A stretch of DNA of 36,342 nt from Hypsibius dujardini (GCA_001579985.1 LRSR01004069.1:1-36342), one strand, 5' to 3'; counted from the stretch's first letter, positions 10,970 through 22,186 are shown. Notes: generated by a model from the sequence alone, not told the origin. Program-made: numbers and translations.

Positions 10970-13623
10970 TAATGACGAAGCCTTGATGTCTTACTTTCCC
11001 TCAGTTTGGACGTGCAGTGCAGGAGAAAAATGAAAAAAATTTCTCTTGCTCGCGGGCTAAAGATTTGTAATCGAGATCGTTTAAGAGAGCACTATTGTCC
11101 GGCTGGTGTTGACACAGTGGTCATTACGGATGCGGGAAGAATACTTAATAAAAAAATTAAAAAAACATTTTGTAAAGCACTGCAAGACTGGACTTTTATC
11201 CAAGCAAACTGCCTATAAGTAATTGTTTTGCAGACAAACGGATGGCGGCAACGCTTGTCTGAGTTTTCAAACTTCCGCCTCACTTAAATTATTTCCGTTT
11301 ACAGGCTTGTTGTACGTTGATTTTGGCCCATTTTGAAATTGTTATGGAGTTTTACGGCCTGATAATACAATAACTAAGGTCTCGGTAGGATGGACCCAGA
11401 AGACAAGAGGGCCGGGAGAGAGCGTGGTCTCTTCCCGTCTCCCTGCTCCTTTCTTTGTTTATGCTTGTTTTAGGAGGGTGGAAATGCATACGGCAGATGT
11501 ATTGTGTGTTCTGCGTTCGAAGATGTGCGCTCGCATTCTCTGCCGCTCCCAAGGCTGCGCTCGCGCTTGCACTCTTCATGCGCTCTTATTCTACAAATTC
11601 TTTTCATGCAAAGTTGCAAAATTATTTGGTGGTACATAATTTGAATCTATCTGAATCTATTTGAATCTAGTTTGAATCTAGTTTGAATAGATAAAAAAGC
11701 TGAATTCTTATGCGAAATAGCTAAAAAGTTATTTTACAGCAAATTGAATGCGCGTTTTTTAAAATATGGAAACTAGAAATTGAATTCACAAAACAATGCT
11801 TTTATCAGAGCTAAGATGATGCGAGGTACCAAGATGTCAAATCTGCTAACCCTGTAGGTAATTTAAAGTTTTAGTCTGGCTAGCAGAGCGAGTGAAGAAA
11901 ATCTAACCATTTTTCCACTTTCGGTCTATGACCCGTTTTACAATTGTGCATTAAATATGCAGCAGTCATTCAAGTTGATTACTTGTTTAGATAGTTGGTA
12001 CGGGCAATTGTGCAAAAGCAGTCAAAAACAGAAAATAGAGCCCCAGAAGGTATGGTAATGTAAAAGCTCGTTGTAGATCAATCGCTTAGTTTTTCAAAAA
12101 ATGTCAATATTTATTAGTTAATAAATTTAAATTTTGTCAATGTGCACGCTCTTTGGGAAGCACTTGCGTTCTTTAGCCTATGCTTCTTTACAAACAGCGC
12201 GAGCGTAAAAGCGCGCGCTCCATGCCTGTATTGACCTCATACAAAACGTGAAATCTTCTACCTGTCCCCAACGATTGGAATGTCCAACGGTCTCAAATCC
12301 ATCTACGTTAATGCAGAAACAGTTAATGCAGAAACAGTTTATTTTGGGGAAATACACACATGGCATTTTTATGGTCCTGCTCAGATTTAGCTACATATGG
12401 CAGCCCATTGGTTAAGTTTTCGCCTGGACCGAGCTAAATGACTGAACTAGGGTAGCACTTTATTATAGCCAAGTGTGTACCACATCGTCACCATCATATC
12501 CATAGCCTTTGTTTCCTCCTTGAAACAACATACATACCTTGACCTGAACAGAAACAAAATAGTGAGAGTTACAGTACGAGGGGCAAACCATAAGTAATAT
12601 AACCTTATTTCTTTAAACAATTTGAGAGATTAAATATATTTTGTACACGTAGAAAGACAGAGGAACGATCGTTAACTGTGGGTTTTAAAAGTAGGTGGGT
12701 GCATGGGAGGAGAAAGGCAAGAGAGACAAGCGGATGCTAACCGCCTGCTGCAACTGACTCACGTGGCGAGCTGCTCCAAAGGCAAACACGTTTCCATCCT
12801 GCCAGGACAATTTTCTTTGCGGTTTTTAATAGCCTTCCACGAGGAAAAGCTATTTTCCGCCTGTACTGAATATGTGAAGGGGAATACGAGCTATCAAGTA
12901 CTGTCCTGCAACTGGATTTTAATAGTGACAGGCCGGAGAAAAATCTTTGGGAAGATTCGATCATCCAAACAAGCTCTCCCATTAAGTGTAGGCTCTGAAC
13001 AATCTTATGGCGAAATGGGATCTTTCGCTTTCTCTCGAGATTTATATTGTAAAAGGATAGGCCATGTGACGGATATTTATTCGACAGACAACAAAAGGAC
13101 TTTATCGCCAGGTTGGGGTACGAGAATCTGTTGAGATCGTTGAGTTTTGCTGGAACGGTCAGCAATCTAATTTAAGTCATCTTGGTGCTTGTCCTGAAAC
13201 ATTTTCCCTTCTTTCTTGTTAACAGTAGTTCTCATCCACGCGAGTCTCAATGGATGTACTCTTTAAAAAGTTAAATGCAATCTATTTGACTGTCCGACGG
13301 GGCGCTCGATGGAAAGAAAGTGGGTCTAAGTTCAGGCTGACTGGAATTGTTGCATGCGTCGTCAAGCGTTAATTTGAAATTCAAATTTTGCCTTGTCGCT
13401 TTAGAGTACTGTGGTGATTAGTAATAAAGATCCATATAAAGACACTTTCATTTTTCGGTAAATTTCGGAAAATTGAACCTCAGCACACAAAAATTGGAGC
13501 GGATGAAGTCAAATTTGAGCCCGTAGCTTTTATGCGAGAAAAAGCCGCCGTCTGCGTCTCTGACCTTAAATCTAATTTAGGCGGCACTAGCAATCTCTAA
13601 AAGTTTTGTTTATTCCTTTTTAA
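10970..13623. other. No supported gene; short tandem repeat at 11637-11695
   Basis: Five near-copies of a TTTGAATCTAT-type unit of about 11-13 bp lie at 11637-11695. At 12703-13165 open frames of about 140 codons exist on both strands. Neither resembles a known family, and the plus-strand one starts with ATG at 12703. I could not choose a coding strand, so no gene is claimed. The rest shows nothing that I can name. Confidence 0.45.
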
Positions 13624-14269
13624 ACCGTTAACGTCCAATGGCGTACAAATTTCGACAGAGCGACCTTTGATTTTTCATTGGCAGAGCGTTCGATCGATTT
13701 TGGCAAACTCAACTGTTTTTGAGATTTCAGCTGTTGTTCCAAAATTAGAGATCATTAGTTTCACGTTTATTGAATGACCAACGTTCAACAAAAATGGTCA
13801 AAGTTGGCCAGTTCTGTTTATTTTTGGGTCGCTGAGGTCGCCGACTGCAAACAAAATGCTAAAGATGATAAAAATACGAACTCTTTTGTGTTTACCAGAT
13901 TGATCATAGCTTGCTGACTTAAAAAAAAAACAGTTTTTTTGGATCGGTTGAATGGTCAGGTTGTGACCATTGTTCAAAACAAGTCACAAATTTTCGCTGA
14001 AAAACGACCAAAATTGATTCATACAAAAGATGATGATTGATTAATTTGTTAAATGCTCAAAAAAGATGCCAATCCCCACTTGACACACTTTTAAGGAAAA
14101 ATTTTATTCTTAACTCTACAGTTGACAGTGGTCAAGCTAAAAAACGAAAGTTTTGTCAAATCATCTAAAAAAATTGAAAGTGATTTTTTTTTAATTGAGT
14201 GAAACTGTTTCAGGAAAAAATACTTTTGGTGTTCAAATCAATTCGGATCTGGTAGTGGACGTTAACGGG
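13624..14269. mobile_element. piggyBac-type MITE flanked by TTAA
   Basis: The left end is ACCGTTAACGTCCA (13624-13637). The right end, read on the minus strand from 14269, is CCCGTTAACGTCCA, differing only in the first base. The sequence TTAA lies directly outside both ends (13620-13623 and 14270-14273). TTAA target duplications with ends starting C(C/A)C are the hallmark of the piggyBac superfamily. The 646-bp interior is AT-rich and non-coding, so this is a non-autonomous copy. Confidence 0.75.
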
Positions 14270-15255
14270 TTAAGTAACAAGGATCCCCTGTATATTTTAA
14301 CAATTTTAGATTCAGATTCCTGATTTAAATATTGTATGCTAGCAATTAGACTTTATGCATCCGAGTAACTATCTCTTAAGATTTCTCTAAAGTAATTATA
14401 AATATAAACTAAAATGCATTTCGTGGAGAAAACAATTTAGTCTGAAAACTGACCTTTTTTTAAACAAAATACGTTTATCGAAAAATACCTTTTCCAACAT
14501 TTTTTGGTGGCACGATTGCCTTTCACTTCACATCGACACTTTTTGTTAGAGAAAAAGACAATTTGATAAGAAAAACTGGGGTTCAATCAAGACTTGGCGA
14601 GTGATAACACAAGGGTCATAGAAAACCCTAGTAGCTAGTTATATATACTTTATAGACATTGTTTATGAGCTGCTACGAGATCAGACGCAGGGTACCGGAG
14701 GCCCTATTGGAATTGGTATTATGGAATTACTTTATATTTAATAATACTGTCAGGTCAAGCTATACCGGGCGACCTATTGGAATTGGAGTTACGGAGTTAC
14801 AGTATGAGAATAATACTGTGAAATCAAAGGCATCGGAAGCCCTTGTGGAATTGGAGTTATGGAGTTACTGTATAGGAACATTGTTGTCTAATTGAGGGAT
14901 AATGGGGGCAACGGTGGACTCACGTAGTTATGGAGTAACATATATGAACAATGAGGATTTGCAAAAGTCCGTCCCAACGCTCGCTTTTCAATTTTAACTT
15001 TCCTCTCAATATATTATTATTCTTAATATTTAGTTTGTGTTTGCTACGTTGAGTGATCAATGCTGTAGCAAATTCCAGAGGAACTCTTAAGATTTTTTAA
15101 AAACTAGTTTATGAAAATGGCACCGTACAGCTAGTATCACAAATGATACTTTTTTCGATTTCAAAGCAACGCAAACAGAGTTTGAGGTTGAGACTAAATT
15201 AAAGATGCAATCACATATCCATTAAATATGTGGGACTATTGTCAAGGGACGATTA
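14270..15255. other. Non-coding stretch holding a 70-bp tandem repeat
   Basis: Besides the tandem repeat at 14690-14945 I see no gene. The plus-strand frame at 14659-14895 is simply the repeat translated. Confidence 0.5.
14690..14945 (+). repeat. About four copies of a 68-71-bp tandem repeat
   Basis: The anchor GGAATTGG occurs at 14709, 14779 and 14847, and TTATGGAGT at 14857 and 14928, giving spacings of 70, 68 and 71 bp. Each unit carries a GTTATGGAGTTAC-like core and an AATAATACTGT-like tail. The copies are diverged from one another, so the array is not recent. Confidence 0.7.
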
Positions 15256-15539
15256 CTGTAAAATCGGGATAAATTGCGCCGGTTTTTGGACCCCCTCGTA
15301 AATTTGTACCGGTGGTCCCAAATAATTAGTTCCAGTCAATACAGCAATCAAGCACATCTTGCAAACAAATTAATAACGGGCACACTACACCGCAGTCTAA
15401 TCAATCAATCAAGCGCACGGGTACAGTATAAAATGTAATCACAAATCCGACTCGAGATCGTCCTCACCAGTAATTTTGCACCCATTAAAATAACGGACAT
15501 CGATATAGACTTTATCTTCACAATGACCGATCATTTCGC

Positions 15540-16140
15540 CACCAATATCACCGCTAATTTGATTTTTGTCAAGAATCTCTCAAGAATTGTATGATTTAAT
15601 TCTTGATTCATTTGCATTGGTTCATTTTTTGGAATATCATGACAATCTTTAGCATATATTTCTAATTTTTTGTAGAGAGTATCTATACATTTTTTTCCCT
15701 TTGTCCTTTATATAGAAAAGGTTAATATTCACCATAGACAGAAATAATTTGCATCGCAATACTACAAGCTTAACGTTTTCGTAACATTTGAAATCTTTAG
15801 GTTTAACTAACAAACACTCGAAATCTGCATAAATGACAAATAAAGATTTATATTGATGAAGATCTGTTTTAAACTTCATGATATTATTTCCACATTAGGA
15901 TGGCTCTATACTGCAAGAGGATGTTCTTTAAACAGTTTTTATTGAATAAATAATACATCTTCACTTTAAAAGGGATTAAATTAGAATAGACAGAAATATT
16001 TTTCCCGTTATATTTATTTATTTGAGCTAATAAAATTCTATTTACATTTTTTATCCATGTGAAGTATTTTTGTATTTGTATAATTGTATTTTTGTATAAA
16101 TATGACTATTTATTTTCAACATCAGCAAGGGTATTTCATT
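15540..16140 (-). pseudogene. Polinton/Maverick-type protein-primed DNA polymerase B fragment, frameshifted
   Basis: The minus strand around 15800-15850 encodes FVIYADFECLL, which matches exonuclease motif I (Asp-x-Glu) of the family B polymerases of Polinton/Maverick and adintovirus-like elements. Upstream, in another frame from 16066, it encodes YFTWIKNVNRILLAQ, matching the conserved W-I-K-N region that precedes the exonuclease domain in this family. Downstream of the motif, past a stop at about 15649, a further frame (about 15540-15660) resembles the following spacer. The pieces are in the right order but need at least three frame changes and contain stops, so the gene is dead. No polymerase palm motifs, integrase, protease or capsid genes are visible. 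Only the N-terminal part of the polymerase remains. Confidence 0.68.
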
Positions 16141-16195
16141 GTCGTATTGTTCACATTCATTCCAGAAAAGCTACATTTAGCGAGCAGGATGAGGT

Positions 16196-16459
16196 TTACC
16201 AGCCTCTTGTAGATTGATTGATCTTTTTTGGCATATCTGTTGACCGTCTCTCCGGTCGCTTGATTGTTTGATTGATTGATAGGTTCAGCAGGTTGAATCC
16301 TTCTAAGAAATCCATTAAAAAGTCAACCAGCGCCCGGTCTTCTTGGCCAATATCAGGAATATGGTTCAATTTAATGTCCAACTTGTTACTCATATACGCA
16401 GTCATTTTCTCATATCGGCGGAAAGCAGGTAAGCAATGACGTTCCGAGTTTTTGATTTG
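16196..16459 (-). CDS. Unrecognised 87-codon frame inside the pogo-like element
   Basis: The frame is open from 16459, with the first ATG at 16405, and ends at 16196-16198. The first 60 codons look coding in composition (RRYEKMTAYMSNKLDIKL, then a Pro-Asp-Ile-Gly-Gln-Glu-Asp stretch and an amphipathic segment DFLMDFLEGFNLL). The last 25 codons run into TTGATTGA simple sequence and look artificial. It lies just upstream of, and on the same strand as, the polymerase relic, so it may be another fragment of the same element. I recognise no domain. Confidence 0.25.
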   Translation of the reverse strand, partial: QIKNSERHCLPAFRRYEKMTAYMSNKLDIKLNHIPDIGQEDRALVDFLMDFLEGFNLLNLSINQTIKRPERRSTDMPKKINQSTRGW

Positions 16460-17101
16460 TTATGATTAATTGCAAACACAGCCCGACCCTCAAAACGTCA
16501 CCGAAATCTATTTTTTTCTCTTGAATTTTTGGCAACCCATTAATCAAAAATTACAAACATCTTTCAATTTTATGGCGCTTATTCTAATGTTATTGGTAAG
16601 GCCGAGGGAATTCAACCTCCGGGAGAGAAAGATAGTTTCACTATCGCGTTGCTTGTGGCTGCAGACGGGTGGAAGGGTCCTGCTTGCGTCGTTTTCAGGG
16701 GGGGGGGTGGTGCGTGAAAACAGGAAATTGTCGAACGAGATTTAAGAAACCCTCATTTTGCCTGAAAACGTAATACGTAAAACTTAATATTAATAATATA
16801 GGAGTTGGGCCATGAATGGATCAAAAAAAAATTTTCCGTAGACGGAAACGAATTCGTTTTGATTCGCGACCAATTCAGCACACACAAAATGGATTCAAAG
16901 TAATCAGCGATTGCTTGTTTGATTGGCGCAATCAATGTTCACCTTCAGGGAGGGTATGAGGACTCAATTGATTCGATTTACTTGAATAAACGTATTATCA
17001 TTCCTTGAAGCGTTGATTGATCGATTGACAAGACCGTTTGCTAAAAAAGCGTATCATTGGTTGATTCATTTGATTCATTTTCGTCTGTTTTCAGTGCTTA
17101 G

Positions 17102-17375
17102 CTTTTTGAGAAACGAAATGTTGCGCAGATCGTAATTCCTGCGGGCATGACGGGTAAATGGCAACCTTTCGTTTGTCATGGTAACCTGTATCTTCAAGTC
17201 GTTGATCAAAGTGAAATATTACGAGTGGCGCAAAGCGAACGAGTCGTACACCAAGAACGGATACCTAAAAATAACCGACCGACAGGACATCATCGGTTTC
17301 GTCTCACGAGCTTGGATCAAAGTCAGCCCGTCCTTAGTCCGAAAATCTCTTATCAAATTTGAAATAATCGATTAA
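17102..17375 (+). pseudogene. C-terminal remnant of a pogo/Tigger-like DDE transposase
   Basis: The frame from 17102 reads VIPAGMTGKWQPF, which matches the conserved IPgGxTxxLQPLD block close to the end of the DDE domain of pogo/Tigger/CENP-B-type transposases. About 40 bases later the reading shifts by one base to the frame ending at 17375. That frame continues with FKSLIKVKYYEWRKAN and then a W-I-K-V-S...SLIKFEI segment, as expected for the W-x-x-I...I-x-x-SF-x-x-x-GI tail of the family. A one-base indel around 17180-17205 therefore breaks the gene. The catalytic aspartates, which should lie upstream, are not recognisable between 16470 and 17100. Confidence 0.65.
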
Positions 17376-17885
17376 AGTGTAAAGTTCATTGTTCCAGTTA
17401 TGGCTTGATTGAATTGTTGAACGTGTACATAGTAACTAAATATTTGCGCAACGATATTGAAAGTATGCACGTTTCACGTGCGCGCACCTCAAACTCCTAC
17501 CTGATAGGTTTACGACCACTTGTCCAGTGCTGTAAATACCGGGCATAATTTTTTGTACCGGCCAGTCAAACTAACCGAGCGCCGTACCGTATTCAAACTA
17601 TTTTCTACTAAACTTACAATAAATTTCAGGCGTTATTTCAATACTAAAATCTTCAATGACTTCTTCAGTCGGGATTACTTAATTAGAAAATAAAACATCT
17701 AAATCAAACTCGTTTGGTAGGTTACTTAACTTTCTACTGAAATTGATAAAATGCATAAATTTGGTAGAAAGTCACTTCAATAGAGAAAAAAACTCAATTT
17801 AATTTTGAAATAAGTGCGGAGATCTTCCTCCCATACATTGACTACACGTGACAAGTGGTACTCGCAATTAGTCTGAACTTTTACC

Positions 17886-17886
17886 N
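17886..17886. other. Ambiguous base (n)
   Basis: A single undetermined base lies inside the right TIR of the pogo-like element. It shows that the window comes from an imperfect assembly, which matters when judging other single-base frame breaks. Confidence 0.95.
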
Positions 17887-18649
17887 TTCACACCACCGGG
17901 TCTGATTTACTGTGGGGTCCAAAAGTACCACGGATGGGTCGGGACTTTACAGTAACAATATGCAACACCTTTGAACTCTCTGCAACGCATAGTGCCGTAC
18001 GTAAACGACTGTATTGCACTAGTAATGAAAAATATGGAAAACCAATGTTTTTTTTCAATAAATGGTAAATAAATTCGTATTAGTTTTATATAAAGTTGTA
18101 GGGGTTTTTACAAAATTTCTAAAATGTGGCAGAACTCTCCTTTTCCAACTACTCCTAATGTCTGCTTCTCCATGTTCATCAGGCACGGAAGTAACCAGTG
18201 GGACAGTTGGAGCCGAATCCAAAAACTACGGGTGTCATTTTGATCGACCAACAATTTGCTTTGTCTTGGGCGTTCACACCCTCCGCTCGATTTCAACTCA
18301 ATCTGTTTTCTCATGAAAAGAAGCTAAAGAATTCTCAAAAAATCAGCCGTTAGTCGTGAATGCCACCTTCAGATCGAAAGTATGCTTTTCAATTGAAGAC
18401 CACAAAAATATGAATTTGGTTTTGAAAAGAAAGGCTACCAAGGAAAAAACCAATTTCACAGGCAAATACCCAAAAGAGGAACATCTGCAGGTCGTGAAAA
18501 TATTTACAGACTATTTGTCTCGAGATCCTCCAAAACAAACGCTCCGTTGACCGTCTTGTTGCGCGTGGACATGATGTGCGCCAGCAACATGATCATCATC
18601 AATCCAACAACAGCATATGTTACGTTCAGAGAGTTCAGTCATCGTCGTT

Positions 18650-18810
18650 TTACCCGTTGTTGTTCTTGTTGTGGTCGGCTTCTTTTATTTGTTCGGCGTT
18701 GGTATCATTTTTACGCAAAACGAACTCGTCAGATTTCTTCTTTGACAAGGCAGCAGTCAGTTTGGGTGAAGTAATGCGAACCGTCAAATTAGCAGTTTGC
18801 GTTGCCTCTT
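18650..18810 (-). CDS. Candidate exon, Lys/Asn/Asp-rich, unrecognised
   Basis: A polypyrimidine tract and CAG (TTGCTTTTTTAACTTTACAG, 18830-18811) form a textbook splice acceptor. The frame that follows, after two bases of a split codon, runs 52 codons to TAA at 18652-18650. It contains two N-glycosylation sequons (NLT, NDT) and a hydrophilic stretch (KKKSDEFVLRKNDTNAEQ). A donor GGGTAAAA overlaps the stop, so the frame may continue elsewhere. The sequence suits an extracellular stalk or linker. No domain is recognised, and no matching upstream exon was proven. Confidence 0.3.
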
Positions 18811-19234
18811 CTGTAAAGTTAAAAAAGCAAATTTATAAAAAAATGTAAATTTTCTACAAATGTTAGAGTTGCATTTCAAACGACTTCCTTATAACGTAAA
18901 GGCAATAGTCGGTTAGCACGACGAAGTCTATGGAGTATTCATCCAATGAAAAATCTAATTTTTTATCACTGCATTCAAAACTTTAAATGCAGAATATCAA
19001 ACATAATTTGCATTTTGGAAAACGTTTAGTCGATGGTGGCGCCGGGACCAGTCGGCAGTTCAAGTCTCGGTGTAGTTGAACTAGTTTGATTGCGCAAGTA
19101 CACCAAACTCGCGATTCTACAGTAAACTTCGATGATTTAGCGATGAAATTATACATCCACAATTTGGTTGTGTACGGACCGATTATATCTCAAGAAGTTT
19201 TATGTCTGCAATTGGAATCTTTCAATCCGTAACT

Positions 19235-19411
19235 TTATATCCTGGTGCAAAGTTGATCCTTTCCCGCCGGCTTCTTGCATACCATGTGGCCAGTAATGCA
19301 AGCTATGCACGCAGGAGTAACGCAGGGGTATCTTAACATACACTTTTTCCTAAGTGAGTGATTGGTGTCAGGGGTGCGACAACCACGTAAAAATACTGTT
19401 CTTATGCAGGC
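19235..19411 (-). CDS. Candidate cysteine-rich exon, unrecognised
   Basis: The minus strand gives a 58-codon frame ending in TAA at 19237-19235, preceded by an in-frame TAG that could equally be a splice acceptor (ATCAATGTAG, ending at 19412). It holds nine cysteines in 58 residues. Spacing is visible in parts such as CRTPDTNHSLRKKC and CVTPACIACITGHMVC. That density suggests a small disulphide-bonded extracellular module. About 20 codons of the same frame just upstream (NAEQLTSCEGAAHRQTF) also look coding but are separated by TAA and TAG. I cannot match the cysteine pattern to a named family. Confidence 0.3.
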   Translation of the reverse strand, partial: ACIRTVFLRGCRTPDTNHSLRKKCMLRYPCVTPACIACITGHMVCKKPAGKDQLCTRI

Positions 19412-19999
19412 CTACATTGATTATGGGCCGCGAAACGTTTGACGGTGTGCAGCTCCTTCACAACTTGTTAATTGCTCAGCATTGCTAGGAATAGCAAGCC
19501 AAAAGCCGCCAAAGCTGACGGGTAAATAGTAATTGCAATTCCCTGTCCAAAACTGGTTTGCGAATAAATTAATTAGCGTTCGCAGTTTACTGTTTCAGTT
19601 TTAAACTGCACAGACCCAACCTGAAGTACCGCCAGCAACATATAAACTTGATTTGAGCTTTTTGACAGTAAGGATCTTGAAACTAAGAATAGATCGGCTC
19701 CACAAGCGTCCAGAAGCTGTGACAGAATCATCTGCAAAGTGATAAAGAATCAATTCAATAACAGTATCATTCAGTAACAGGGAAACAATTTACAAATTCA
19801 CAAACGTCTACTGCTTCTGATCTTTGAGGACTTTGAGGTCCTTCCTGATTTGCTTCGTAACGCAATGAATTCGATTTTTTACATTTCTTCTCCACGCTAT
19901 ATCCTCTTTATTGGTTGCGTTTTTACCGATAAAATGAGCGATGAATTTTGAAACAGTTAACAGTTTAATTTTCCCCACCTCAGTGAAACATGTTTCGAG

Positions 20000-20077
20000 T
20001 CACAAAATATTTAAAACGGTAAACACTAAAGTCGTGGCTGTTACTATTGCCACTGCCGTTCTTCGACTGTTTGGCAT
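20000..20077 (-). CDS. Candidate first exon with signal-anchor helix
   Basis: ATG at 20077 starts a short frame of 25 codons, MPNSRR followed by TAVAIVTATTLVFTVL, ending at TGA 20002-20000. A possible splice donor (TTTT|GTGACT) overlaps the stop. A basic start and hydrophobic helix is what the three assembled genes of the window also have. An upstream in-frame ATG exists at about 20110. There is no other support. Confidence 0.2.
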   Translation of the reverse strand: MPNSRRTAVAIVTATTLVFTVLNIL

Positions 20078-20249
20078 CCTATGTAGTCGGGCAGCTTTTT
20101 GCGAGGACATGCATGGCGGTCTGGAACTTCCTACCTCTTCGCGCAAGATTCTGATTCCAGCGGTCAAGTACATCCCCTGCAACAAAAACTGTACATGTTT
20201 ATGACGAAGGAAATGTACATGGGCAGAATCACTAATTATAAACAAATTA

Positions 20250-22186
20250 TTTGCTTCGTCTAGGTGTCTGGAAAAAAAAGATACAGTTCCGTGGCGGTAG
20301 AAAAAAGGCTACAGTTTTCTCAAAGAAATAGCTCTTTTTTAACTTCTCAACGTTGTTTTTCTTAAAATTTTTACCTTAAAAATATAAACTTCCTTAAAAC
20401 ATCATTCAATTCGCTGAAAGCATTTGAGCACGTCAAATTTTTTGGATTCCCAGTAGTATTCTTCATCCTTGACCCTAAAAGGTTCTTTATCGATGCACGT
20501 TTGAAAATTAAAAATGTGAGAACCTTGCTAGAGTATATGATTTTAGGTGACGTCGGATTACTTTGTTGTATCGGATTGCCCGATTTTGTTGTATGAGATA
20601 TCTGACGTGTTCCACTAATTTTTATAGAAGTGTTATTTTCATAATCCTATGTACCAAGACATCAGCACGATTGCTGAAAGATCTTTCGTTGGCCCGCGCA
20701 GTATGTCGGCATACCATGTGTCGACGAACCACATGTCCATTACAGCCAATTGTTACTAGTTTCCACATATCGTCATTCGTTATGTCCATACAAATTTCAT
20801 CCGATACCATTTATCTAGAATCATTTGCCGGCATACCAAATGTCAGGGCGCCGTTTCCACGACGTATTAAAATACTGGCAAAATATGTGCAAAATTTTGG
20901 GCATAATGTTTAGCAAAAATGCTTTGCGAACACTTTTTATGGGTTTAACATTATCTCCCATTCAATAATAATAAAATCCGTTCCTACTCTTCCTCGAAGT
21001 CGAAGTCTACTTTTTTTCTTCCCGTGATATTTTCATTTCAATGCATATGCAAATGTCACCTAAGGAGCCCATCGCTTGTTATAGTTTGGAAACAGTCTTT
21101 AGATTTACCAAACTAATTTTTTTGTGCCTAAATAATGATACCCTCATGTATTGCACAGTGCAGACAAAAGAAAATTCACTGGTTATTACGCAACAAGATT
21201 TTTACTGATCTTACAGCTTTCGGCGCAGCAGGCGTCTACGTCGTCACGAGCGCAAGGATTAACGTAAATATCTCTGTTAGAAATTAATTGTCAATGTTAA
21301 GAAATAATTACTTAAGGTTTGATGAACGATAATTTCCTTAACTTTTCAATTTAAGATTTTTAGAGTTATGCACAGGCTCCAGTTCGTTACGCTGAATGTT
21401 ATTATCCTTCTCATCAGTGCCATTTAACGTGTCGGGATACGGTAAAAATATGTCCATTAGAAGGTAGCTTGCACTAATAAAGTAGTCGGACAGAAAGAGA
21501 AATTTACCTCTCACCATATTTCATTTATCAACAGGATCGACCGATCGATAAAACAAGCACATAACCGCACTTTACCGCACGAGCACGTTATCAGCATCTC
21601 CTCTTAACGCACCAATCCATTTGATCCCCTCCCCTCCCCTGCGACTGAAATCAGTCTTTTTTCGTATTTGAGAGATATTTTCAAACAATTCAAAAAGCGC
21701 CTGTGCCCACCCTTTGCCTTGCCCCAGGATTCCTGATTTTGATCGGTGTTTACTCGCATCTGAAAAACAAGCAGAACATATTTTGATAAGCTAGATTATG
21801 TCAAGATGGTACACAATTATCGTTTTTCGTCTAAGTACATTTTAACTCAATGCCCCACTTACGACTGAAGCACTTTCACACAATCATGGCTTTTGAATAC
21901 ATTTTCAAACATTATTCAATATGCATGGTGATAATGTATAATGCCAATAGAAGAGGCATTACGTGGAAGGGCGAAGTTTTTAATTCTTACCGTCTGCTTT
22001 CAACGACGTACCAACGCAATGAAATGAAGAATCGCCAATAGCGCAATTTGCACAGCGCTGCTTTCTCCACCTCGTATTCTCGGGCATGCATAGATATTCT
22101 TCAACTGCTACATTTACACAATTTCGACAACAGAACTAATTTAAATATGCAATCTGACTAATATTATTTACTAGATCTGGAATTTG
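20250..22186. other. No gene seen
   Basis: Frames at 20563-20913 (plus) and 20622-20810 (minus) overlap a locally repetitive GGCATACCA...GTCGACG sequence and show no family resemblance. The remainder is AT-rich with no structure that I can name. Confidence 0.45.

Larger units (their letters stand above)
15256..17952 (+). mobile_element. Pogo/Tigger-like DNA transposon, degenerate, TA-flanked
   Basis: The left end begins CTGTAAAATCGGGATAAATT at 15256. The right end, read on the minus strand from 17952, begins CTGTAAAGTCCCGACCCATC. The two ends stay in register for about 60 bp, sharing TTTTGGACCCC, GTAAAT and CCGGTGGT. The dinucleotide TA lies immediately outside each end (15254-15255 and 17953-17954), the insertion signature of the Tc1/mariner-pogo group. 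A broken pogo/Tigger-like transposase 3' end lies inside at 17102-17375 in the sense running towards the right TIR. The length (2,697 bp) is near that of Tigger elements. A DNA polymerase relic of another element lies in the left half, so the copy was either invaded or is a composite. Confidence 0.68.
18050..20130 (-). other. Region with several gene-like pieces on the minus strand, gene model unresolved
   Basis: Read on the minus strand from about 20100 downward, this region holds several pieces. They are a short basic start followed by a membrane helix (20077-20000), a basic helical frame (about 19985-19815), a segment behind a strong acceptor (TTATCACTTTGCAG, ending near 19734), a cysteine-rich frame (19411-19235), an acidic frame (about 18975-18866) and an exon behind a second strong acceptor (18810-18650). 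A further membrane-like frame lies at about 18630-18500 (SLNVTYAVVGLMMIMLLA). Individually these look more like exons than chance, but phases did not close into one reading frame. The plus strand also has open frames here (18062-18316 and 18356-18550), so the coding strand is not certain. I recognise no family. Confidence 0.3.

Noticed and set aside
12703-13165. Two overlapping frames of about 140 codons on opposite strands
   Set aside because: Neither has a signal, domain or splice context. One at least must be a shadow, and I could not choose.
16470-16745. 91-codon plus-strand frame in the pogo-like element as the transposase body
   Set aside because: No catalytic acids or DNA-binding motif, and it ends in a G-homopolymer tract.
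20563-20913. 116-codon plus-strand frame
   Set aside because: It overlaps a local repeat (GGCATACCA...), has no natural ATG start and resembles no family. The antisense frame is no better.
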